Positions 1 to 4,431 of a DNA stretch of 7,135 nt are shown in pieces. The stretch spans positions 1-7,135 of the forward strand of contig JAYVJM010000003.1 of NCBI GenBank assembly GCA_043769275.1, read 5' to 3'. The DNA is from JAYVJM01 sp043769275. GTDB taxonomy: Bacteria > Pseudomonadota > Gammaproteobacteria > Pseudomonadales > UBA7239. Numbering within the stretch: position 1 is the first letter of the stretch; every line of letters starts with the position of its first letter. Under the pieces are notes generated by a model. It worked only from the letters and a program-made list of their open reading frames with translations, had not been told where the DNA came from and did no database searches. The translations under genes were made by a program, and so were the position numbers.

Positions 1-9
1 CGAAGTCCA

Positions 10-49
10 CAAGAACCCGCAGGAACCCCCGTAAACACGCAAGAACAGG
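10..49. repeat. Four degenerate 10-bp direct repeats in exact phase
   Basis: Four consecutive 10-mers begin at 10, 20, 30 and 40: CAAGAACCCG, CAGGAACCCC, CGTAAACACG and CAAGAACAGG. Each begins with C, and three of the four contain the core (A/G)GAAC. Spacing by one helical turn is what arrayed protein-binding sites show, for example the arm-type sites beside tyrosine-recombinase integration sites. That role is inference, as no integrase is visible. The array could extend left beyond the window. Confidence 0.4.
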
Positions 50-50
50 C

Positions 51-83
51 AAAAAAAGCCCCAACGGAGAACTGTTGGGGCTT
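51..83 (-). terminator. Leftward intrinsic terminator with no visible gene
   Basis: The stem is GCCCCAAC (58-65) with GTTGGGGC (74-81), extended by two A-T pairs to 56-83, around an 8-base loop. On the minus strand the stem is followed at once by seven T (the A tract 51-57), the classical layout of a Rho-independent terminator for leftward transcription. On the plus strand only CTTCTGG follows, so termination of rightward transcripts would be weak. No leftward gene is recognised to its right. Confidence 0.6.
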
Positions 84-126
84 CTGGATTGGTGGTGCAG
101 TCGCCCCCCGAAACAAACCACGATCT

Positions 127-150
127 CCCAACCCGTGAGCAATGGTTGGG
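127..150. other. Hairpin CCCAACC / GGTTGGG
   Basis: CCCAACC (127-133) pairs perfectly with GGTTGGG (144-150) around a 10-base loop. A G-rich stretch and a T5 run (162-166) follow, but the T run lies 11 bases after the stem, too far for a standard terminator. The arms share CCCAAC/GTTGGG with the hairpin at 56-83, so the two could be diverged copies or could pair with each other. Confidence 0.4.
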
Positions 151-192
151 GTGTTTGGGGGTTTTTGCGAAGAGCGTGACGGGGTATTTGTG

Positions 193-221
193 TTGACAAC
201 AGATATACGCTGCATTACGAT
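193..221 (+). promoter_or_regulatory. Sigma70-type promoter of the toxin-antitoxin operon
   Basis: A perfect -35 box TTGACA (193-198) is separated by exactly 17 bp from TACGAT (216-221), which matches the -10 consensus at four of six bases including the key TA...T. The predicted transcription start near 228 leaves a leader of about 30 nt before the antitoxin ATG at 259. The -10 box lies inside the inverted repeat described separately, so a bound repressor would occlude it. Confidence 0.75.
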
Positions 222-249
222 TTGCGTATCTGTTGTGTATGCGATCTGT
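197..249. promoter_or_regulatory. Inverted-repeat operator over the TA promoter, with a third half-site
   Basis: The left arm CAACAGATATACGC (197-210) mirrors the right arm GCGTATCTGTTG (224-235), differing by a 2-base TA insertion; the 13 bases between the arms contain most of the -10 box. A further half-site TGCGATCTGT (240-249) repeats TGCGTATCTGT (223-233) in direct orientation, 17 bp downstream. DUF1778 antitoxins are ribbon-helix-helix proteins that repress their own promoter, so this is the expected binding region. Binding itself is inferred. Confidence 0.65.
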
Positions 250-258
250 GAGGTGTTT

Positions 259-531
259 ATGCGTGCTGCCGCCATCAACCTGCGGGCTTTGCCCGAACAA
301 CGTGACCTGATTGACCATGCCGCGAGTCTCCTAGGTAAGAACCGTTCTGACTTTATGCTGGAAACAGCCTGCGAACGTGCGCATGCGGTAATGTTGGATC
401 AGGTGTTTTTCAGTCTTGATAACGACAAGTTCAAGCAGTTTGTCGAAATGCTCGACGCACCAGTAGACGCTAATCTTGGGCTTGAACGCCTTATGGCAGT
501 GAAGGCTCCTTGGGACACCGGCTCGGCATGA
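259..531 (+). CDS. tacA: DUF1778 family antitoxin (TacA-like), ribbon-helix-helix
   Basis: This 90-residue protein is the antitoxin of a type II toxin-antitoxin pair. Residues about 1-45 form the ribbon-helix-helix DNA-binding domain (N-terminal strand AAINLRAL, then PEQRDLIDHAA and the NRSDFMLETACERA helix). Residues 50-90 are the tail that wraps the acetyltransferase toxin, with the family-typical QVFFSLDNDKFKQF followed by FVEMLDAP. ATG 259 is chosen because GAGGTG at 250-255 gives a Shine-Dalgarno match, it follows the promoter and operator, and DUF1778 proteins are usually about 90 residues. An open frame back to 142 would run through the promoter and is not credible. The stop overlaps the toxin start (ATGA, 528-531), indicating translational coupling. 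It presumably neutralises the toxin and represses the operon. The name is by family resemblance to Salmonella TacA; AtaR, ItaR and KacA are alternative relatives. Confidence 0.9.
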   Translation: MRAAAINLRALPEQRDLIDHAASLLGKNRSDFMLETACERAHAVMLDQVFFSLDNDKFKQFVEMLDAPVDANLGLERLMAVKAPWDTGSA

Positions 532-1022
532 GTCTGCAACTTAGCGCACCAGAGCCACTCACAGCTAATCATCTTCTGGATGGTTTTGAATGCAGCGAAA
601 CCAGTCTTGACGAGTGGCTTAAACGCAGGGCACTGGCCAACCATTTGAACGGAGCCAGCCGCACATTTATTGTTGCGGATCAAACTGGTCGTGTCTTTGG
701 CTACTACGCCATGGCTGCTGGCGCAGTCTCACATCAGGTGGCAACAGGTGCTGTGCGTCGCAATATGCCAGACCCTGTTCCAGTGATGGTTTTGGCTAGA
801 CTTGCTGTAGATCAGCAAGCGCAAGGCATAAAACTTGGATCCGCTTTGCTGCAGGATGCCGTCAACAGGGCAGTGGCTGTTTCGCAAAATGCAGGTGTCC
901 GTGCTCTGCTTGTACATGCTCTTCATGATCGAGCCAAACAATTCTACGAGCACTATGGATTCCAAGTATCGCCGCAGCATCCGATGACGCTTATGCTGAG
1001 ACTGAATGTCGTAAAGTCCTGA
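528..1022 (+). CDS. tacT: GNAT acetyltransferase toxin (TacT-like)
   Basis: This 164-residue GNAT-fold protein is partnered with the DUF1778 antitoxin. Known family members acetylate the amino group of the amino acid on charged tRNAs, blocking translation. Visible motifs are the N-terminal FECSETSLDEWLKRRAL segment (20-36) and RTFIVAD (45-51). The acetyl-CoA loop QAQGIKLG (97-104) follows the strand VMVLARLAVD (86-95). The C-terminal QFYEHYGF (138-145) holds Tyr140, the position of the catalytic tyrosine in TacT. The second glycine of the usual Q-x-x-G-x-G loop is Lys102 here. ATG 528 overlaps the antitoxin stop by the ATGA arrangement; an in-frame TTG at 510 would overlap more and lacks support. 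No frameshift or truncation is seen, so the toxin is probably functional. Which tRNA it targets cannot be read from the sequence. Confidence 0.9.
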   Translation: MSLQLSAPEPLTANHLLDGFECSETSLDEWLKRRALANHLNGASRTFIVADQTGRVFGYYAMAAGAVSHQVATGAVRRNMPDPVPVMVLARLAVDQQAQGIKLGSALLQDAVNRAVAVSQNAGVRALLVHALHDRAKQFYEHYGFQVSPQHPMTLMLRLNVVKS

Positions 1023-1078
1023 CCTGTGCGGTCAACACTAACAAAAGTTGGCTTGAAAAACACCACCAGAGTCAGGTG

Positions 1079-1245
1079 TAGTGGTCTAATGATTCCGGAC
1101 ACTCTTATGGGCAGTAAACTACTGCCTGACATATAGCTAATCGCATAAACAACAAGACAGGAATACACTAATCAGATGAGCTACAGTCAAGACCTTAAAA
1201 AACGCGTGTTGTTGCATATCAAAAAGGGTAGGACGGAAGCAGCAG
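1079..1245 (+). mobile_element. Probable remnant of an IS630-like insertion sequence, left end
   Basis: From about 1079 the sequence runs GTGGTCTAATGATTCCGGAC and continues for roughly 100 bp to a transposase-like start codon at 1176, the spacing expected from an IS left end to its transposase. A TA dinucleotide (1079-1080), the IS630-type target, precedes it. The right end and most of the transposase are absent, and no inverted copy of the putative terminal sequence is found in the window. The exact left boundary is a guess; the IS630 assignment rests on the transposase N-terminus. Confidence 0.4.
1110..1126 (+). other. Perfect 7-bp hairpin in the transposase leader
   Basis: GGCAGTA (1110-1116) and TACTGCC (1120-1126) form an uninterrupted stem around the 3-base loop AAC. 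It lies 49 bp before the transposase-like ATG. No T tract follows, so it is not an intrinsic terminator. A role in limiting transposase expression or in end recognition is possible, but this is inference. Confidence 0.45.
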
Positions 1246-1310
1246 CATTTTGGTGCAGCCATTACCGGCTTGAGCGACGGCAAATTGCTGGTGGGTGCTT
1301 ACGGTTTTGA
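1176..1310 (+). pseudogene. Truncated IS630-like transposase, N-terminal ~23 codons
   Basis: The frame opens with MSYSQDLKKRVLLHIKKGR, which resembles the N-terminal helix-turn-helix start of IS630-family transposases (typically MSYS-x-DLR-x-RVL...). The resemblance stops at about codon 23 (near 1245); the remaining codons to the TGA at 1308-1310 read across an FG-GAP gene fragment in the wrong frame. The product would be 44 residues against roughly 300 or more for a full transposase, so it is dead. An IS3 OrfA-type helix-turn-helix cannot be fully excluded from so short a piece. Confidence 0.6.
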
Positions 1311-1596
1311 TAAAGGCATCGCGCGCGATGCAGGTTTGGTGCAAGCACTCTCGGCTATCGACGGCAAAACCTTGTGGCGTGTCACCGGCAAGGCAGCAGG
1401 CGACAACTTTGGCAAAGCACTGGCGGCGGGTGACGTGAACGGCGACGGCAAGCTAGATGCACTGATCGGCGCGCCGGGCGCAGACGTGGTACTGATCGTC
1501 AAAAAAATCAAAAAGCTGTTGCGAAACACCGGTGCCGTGTCGGTGATTTCCGGCGCAACAATGCCGAATGCCAACGGCCTGCTTGCAAGGCCGTAG
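1246..1596 (+). pseudogene. Internal fragment of an FG-GAP (integrin-alpha-like) beta-propeller gene
   Basis: The open frame reads HFGAAITG, then DGKLLVGAYGFDKG, then GDNFGKALAAGDVNGDGKLDALIGAPGAD. This is about one and a half FG-GAP repeats, with a calcium-binding loop D-V-N-G-D-G-K-L-D at 1432-1458. Such proteins are normally several hundred residues, exported, and have four to seven blades. Here there is no signal peptide, no upstream ATG in frame (only TTG 1270), and the frame runs back into transposase sequence with no start. Family-like sequence fades near 1562 (after VSVISGAT) and the frame ends at TAG 1594-1596. Both ends of the parent gene are therefore missing; it is best read as a relic with no expected product. 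Confidence 0.7.
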
Positions 1597-1623
1597 AAAA
1601 GAAAAAGCAGTTTGATGATGCAA

Positions 1624-1660
1624 GCCCTTGGATACGCCCGCTGTGCGGGCTACTCAGGGC
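1624..1660. other. Nested hairpin GCCCT[GCCCGC-TGT-GCGGGC]AGGGC
   Basis: The inner stem GCCCGC (1636-1641) with GCGGGC (1645-1650) is perfect around the loop TGT. The outer stem GCCCT (1624-1628) with AGGGC (1656-1660) is also perfect, separated from the inner stem by 7 and 5 unpaired bases. No T tract follows on either strand, so it is not a standard terminator. It looks like a REP-type structured element. Confidence 0.55.
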
Positions 1661-1689
1661 AAACGGACTTCCACCCAACGGCTGATTTT

Positions 1690-1739
1690 CCGTTCGTGCT
1701 GAGTGGTGCGGCTTTTCGCACGTATTGAAGTATGAGCGG
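1690..1739. repeat. CCGTTC-type palindromic repeat, copy 1, with an internal hairpin
   Basis: The ends CCGTTCGTGCT (1690-1700) and AGTATGAGCGG (1729-1739) pair over 11 positions if three G-U wobbles are allowed. Inside is a perfect hairpin GTGCG (1706-1710), loop GCTTTT, CGCAC (1717-1721). The pattern CCGTTC-N4-TGAG followed by TGAAG resembles the widespread dispersed repeat CCGTTCNNNNTGAGCNTGTCGAAG, of which a second copy lies at 5241-5272. The internal hairpin looks like material absent from that second copy. Confidence 0.55.
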
Positions 1740-1826
1740 GCGACAACTGCATGTTCTCGGTTTTTAAAAGAACGGTGACAGAAAAGACTTTGACGCGGCA
1801 CAACACCACATCAAACGCGCAGGCTA

Positions 1827-2396
1827 TCAATCTTTGGCGCGCCCTAGATATTCACCCGTGCGCGTGTCGATGCGAATCATATCGCCCACGTTCATAAATA
1901 GCGGCACTCGCACCACCGCACCTGTAGCCAGTTTGGCTGGTTTTGTGCCGCCGGTGGCGGTGTCGCCACGCAAACCTGGGTCGGTTTCCACAACCTCCAT
2001 CACCACGTGGTTTGGCGGCGTTACCGCCAAAGGCTGGCCATTGTACAGCGTGACAATGCAGGTGTCTTGCTCTTTCATCCACAGCGCGGCATCGCCCACT
2101 GCTTTTTTGTCAGCCTGATGCTGCTCAAACGTTTCCGGCTCCATGAAGTGCCAGTATTCGCCATCGCTGTAAAGGTATTGCATATCGCAATCGGCGATAT
2201 CTGCGCCCTCAAGGGTATCGCCAGACTTAAAGGTTTTTTCCAAAATACGGCCAGTTTTCAAGTTTTTTAAACGCACACGGTTAAACGCCTGTCCTTTGCC
2301 GGGCTTGACGCATTCATTTTCCAGAATGTTGCAAGGATCACCGTCCAGCATGACTTTCAGTCCGCCTTTGAATTCGCTGGTAGAATAGTTGGCCAT
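1827..2396 (-). CDS. efp: Elongation factor P
   Basis: EF-P binds between the P and E sites of the ribosome and rescues ribosomes stalled at consecutive prolines. The 189-residue length is standard. Domain I (about 1-64) carries VKPGKGQAFNRVRLKNLKTG, with Lys34 in the PGKGQ loop, the residue that receives beta-lysine in E. coli. The OB domain II (about 65-127) includes MQYLYSDGEYWHFMEPETFEQ. Domain III contains the EF-P signature region VVETDPGLRGDTATGGTKPA and ends GEYLGRAKD. The ATG is preceded by GAGG (2401-2404) four bases upstream. The gene is divergent from epmB, which encodes the enzyme making the modification precursor, so Lys34 is very probably beta-lysylated in this organism. The EpmA ligase needed to attach it must lie elsewhere. 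No defect is seen. Confidence 0.98.
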   Translation of the reverse strand: MANYSTSEFKGGLKVMLDGDPCNILENECVKPGKGQAFNRVRLKNLKTGRILEKTFKSGDTLEGADIADCDMQYLYSDGEYWHFMEPETFEQHQADKKAVGDAALWMKEQDTCIVTLYNGQPLAVTPPNHVVMEVVETDPGLRGDTATGGTKPAKLATGAVVRVPLFMNVGDMIRIDTRTGEYLGRAKD

Positions 2397-2433
2397 AGTT
2401 CCTCGCGCAGTTTCCGGACAAAAAAGAGCCGCA

Positions 2434-2463
2434 ATGATACCTGTTTCCTCCCCGACATGGCAG
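2434..2463 (-). promoter_or_regulatory. Candidate efp promoter overlapping the epmB start codon
   Basis: On the minus strand TATCAT (complement of 2434-2439) is a five-of-six -10 match. CTGCCA (complement of 2458-2463) is a four-of-six -35 match at an 18-bp spacing. Transcription would start near 2427, leaving a leader of about 30 nt. The -10 box coincides with the epmB ATG. No better leftward promoter is seen in the 37-bp gap. Confidence 0.4.
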
Positions 2464-3486
2464 GCTGAAAACGAGCAAAACCCTTGCCAAGTTTCCCCTG
2501 AGTCGCCATCTGAGAGCTGGCAAAAAACGCTGCAACAGGCACTGACTGACCCCCTAGCGCTGTGCTTGCTATTGCAATTGCCGCTAGCCGATCAAGACAC
2601 AATTACCGCCGCTTGCCAAGGCTTTCCGCTACGCGTACCCGCACCTTTTCTGGCGCGCATGCAGCGCGGCAACCCGCGCGACCCGCTCTTGCTGCAAGTG
2701 CTGCCACAAGCGGCCGAGTTACAAGAGTGGCCGGGTTATGTCAGTGACCCGCTAGATGAACGCGCACACAATCCGGTGCCCGGGCTGGTGCATAAATACG
2801 CGTCTCGTGTGCTGCTGATCACCACACAACTGTGCGCCATTCACTGCCGTTATTGTTTTCGGCGCGAGTTTGCTTACGAAAAAAACCGCAATAGCCGCGC
2901 AGATTGGCAGCAAGCGCTCGACTATATTCGCATCCACACCGAGCTGAACGAGGTGATTCTGTCAGGCGGCGACCCGCTCTCATTGCCCGACCGTCAACTG
3001 GCGTGGCTGTGTGAGGAAATCGCAACTATTCCGCACATTCGCCGCTTGCGCCTGCACACACGTTTGCCGGTCGTGATTCCTCGGCGTATAGACCGCGATT
3101 GTTTGGCGTGGCTGGGCAAAAACGCGCTGCAAAAAATAGTGGTTTTACACATCAATCACGCGCAAGAAATTGATGCCGCACTCACCAACACCGTGGCCAA
3201 TTTGCGCGCCATCAATGTGACGGTGCTCAATCAGACTGTGCTGCTGGCGGGCATCAATGATGAGGCCGACACGCTCAGTGCCTTAAGTGAAGCCCTGTTT
3301 GCCGCTGGCGTAATGCCGTATTACCTGCACCAATTGGATCGCGTGCGTGGCAGCCATCATTTTGCGGTGGACGATGCCCGCGCACTGGCTATTCATCAAC
3401 AACTACAGGCGCAACTGCCTGGCTTTTTGGTGCCGAAATTGGTGCGCGAGGAAGCCGGTAAACCGGCTAAAACGCTGCTTTTTTAA
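2434..3486 (+). CDS. epmB: EF-P beta-lysylation protein EpmB (lysine 2,3-aminomutase)
   Basis: EpmB is a radical-SAM, PLP-dependent enzyme that converts L-lysine to (R)-beta-lysine, which EpmA attaches to Lys34 of EF-P. The protein of 350 residues is close to E. coli EpmB (about 342) and lacks the longer C-terminal part of the catabolic clostridial enzymes. The [4Fe-4S] motif C134-A-I-H-C138-R-Y-C141 is intact, followed by FRR. SGGDPLSLPD (177-186) and RLRLHTRLPVVIPRRI (204-219) are family signatures, as are LHINHAQEID and MPYYLHQLDRVRGSHHF. Lys346 in GKPAKT is the likely PLP-binding lysine. ATG 2434 is preferred, with a weak AAGAG at 2424-2428; a TTG at 2389 would overlap efp. The start lies 37 bp from the divergent efp start, a pairing that fixes its role better than sequence alone, since aminomutases otherwise act in lysine catabolism. 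Confidence 0.95.
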   Translation: MIPVSSPTWQAENEQNPCQVSPESPSESWQKTLQQALTDPLALCLLLQLPLADQDTITAACQGFPLRVPAPFLARMQRGNPRDPLLLQVLPQAAELQEWPGYVSDPLDERAHNPVPGLVHKYASRVLLITTQLCAIHCRYCFRREFAYEKNRNSRADWQQALDYIRIHTELNEVILSGGDPLSLPDRQLAWLCEEIATIPHIRRLRLHTRLPVVIPRRIDRDCLAWLGKNALQKIVVLHINHAQEIDAALTNTVANLRAINVTVLNQTVLLAGINDEADTLSALSEALFAAGVMPYYLHQLDRVRGSHHFAVDDARALAIHQQLQAQLPGFLVPKLVREEAGKPAKTLLF

Positions 3487-3576
3487 AATAAAAAATGAAA
3501 AAAATCCTATTGCTGGTTCGACAGAAAAACGCTACTTTTCCAAACAGTAACCACGACAATAAATCACGGTGCGTTT

Positions 3577-4338
3577 ATGGATAATTCGGCAGGGAAGGCG
3601 ATAAGCAACGTGCCGTAAGTCACGCTAATTTTCTGGATTATCAAGATACTTTGCACAACCTTAGGTGAAACCGCAGGCGATGCCGTATCTATGTCGATGG
3701 ATTTAGGTTATTTGGCAAGCACAGCCATTTTTTCCATGCTGTTTATGGTGGCCATTAGCTCGCAGATTTATGCAAAATCATTTCACCCCGTTCTGTACTG
3801 GGCAGCCATCATTACCACCACCACCACTCTGGGTACTACGCTGGCAGACTTTGTCGACCGCTCGCTTGGCATTGGTTATGCCGGCGGTTCTAGCGTGTTG
3901 CTCGTCCTGTTGGGGTTGTCATTGTTTGTGTGGCAAAAAACATTGGGCTCAATCGCCGTAGAGAGTGTCAACTCTCCCCGATCAGAAATGTTTTATTGGG
4001 TCACGATCATGTTTTCGCAGACGCTTGGCACCGCACTGGGCGATTGGGTCGCCGATACGGAAGGGCTTGGCTACGCCGCCAGTGCGACCATTTTTGGCAT
4101 GCTTCTAATGTGTGTTGCTTTTGGCTACTACAAGACAAAAATCTCACACGCCGCTTTGTTTTGGGCGGCCTTTATTTTGACTCGGCCACTGGGCGCGGTC
4201 GTCGGTGACTGGCTAGACAAGCCCATTGCCCAAGGCGGTTTGGCCTTAAGTCGCTACTCCGCCTCGGCAACATTGCTGTTTTTTGTACTATTTTTTGTTT
4301 TTTACTTTAAAAAACAAAGTACCGCACAAAACTCCTAA
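3577..4338 (+). pseudogene. COG4705-type multispanning membrane protein, interrupted by TAA at codon 14
   Basis: The full frame of 253 codons begins at ATG 3577 (MDNSAGKAISNVP). It meets TAA at 3616-3618 and continues in the same frame with VTLIFWIIKILCTTLGETAGDAVSMSMDLGY to the TAA at 4336-4338. The sequence right after the stop is typical of the family, where a charged residue would be expected at that position, so one nonsense change is the simplest reading. Restart is possible at ATG 3691 (215 residues) or 3697 but would remove the first membrane segment and first motif. The protein is very hydrophobic, with about eight likely membrane segments, and carries four copies of W-x(8-9)-LG-x3-(G/A)-D (W20/D35, W75/D91, W141/D156, W196/D211). 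Its function is unknown. A sequencing error, recent decay or use of a downstream start are all open. Confidence 0.7.
4294..4318. other. AT-rich 10-bp hairpin at the 3' end of the membrane-protein frame
   Basis: TTTGTTTTTT (4294-4303) and AAAAAACAAA (4309-4318) are perfect complements around the 5-base loop ACTTT. Flanking TACT (4287-4290) and AGTA (4318-4321) could extend the stem past a bulge. It lies inside the last coding codons (...FYFKKQ). There is no GC clamp or trailing T tract, so it is at best a weak transcript 3'-end structure. Confidence 0.35.
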
Positions 4339-4394
4339 CGCAGAGTCGCTTCTCCGCAAAAATTCAGAACCACGCCAGCCGGCGCGGCCTCTGT

Positions 4395-4400
4395 TACAAT
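4395..4400 (+). promoter_or_regulatory. Candidate -10 box upstream of suhB
   Basis: TACAAT (4395-4400) is a five-of-six -10 match, 31 bp before the suhB ATG. No recognisable -35 box is found at 16-18 bp upstream, so the promoter assignment is weak. The C-rich leader that follows contains no good Shine-Dalgarno sequence. Confidence 0.35.
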
Positions 4401-4431
4401 CGCGCCCCCCAAAACCACCGAGCGCCCATCC

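Larger units (their letters stand above)
1597..1826. other. Gene-free stretch rich in inverted repeats
   Basis: No credible reading frame was found on either strand. The region holds the nested hairpin at 1624-1660, the palindromic repeat at 1690-1739, and a weak GTTCT...AGAAC inverted repeat around 1753-1773. It also forms the 3' flank of the leftward efp gene, but no clear intrinsic terminator for efp is visible. It may be part of a larger dispersed non-coding repeat. Confidence 0.5.

Noticed and set aside
10..49. CRISPR-like array
   Set aside because: The units are 10 bp, degenerate and have no spacers.
84..126. tRNA 3' part at the left edge
   Set aside because: No acceptor or T-arm pairing with a GTTC-type loop could be made out.
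142..258. Extension of the antitoxin frame upstream to 142
   Set aside because: It would translate through the promoter and operator, and DUF1778 proteins are about 90 residues, matching ATG 259.
1020..1062. Possible integron attC site downstream of the toxin
   Set aside because: A CAAC...GTTG pair is present, but the paired GTTRRRY/RYYYAAC core boxes and long stem of attC are not, and no cassette neighbours or integrase are seen.
1508..1801. 97-codon leftward open frame across the gene-free block
   Set aside because: It runs through the hairpins and the palindromic repeat and into the FG-GAP fragment; the composition looks like translated repeat sequence, with no domain or ribosome site.
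3487..3576. Terminator or small gene between epmB and the membrane-protein frame
   Set aside because: The stretch is A-rich without a GC stem, and no credible frame with a ribosome site is present.
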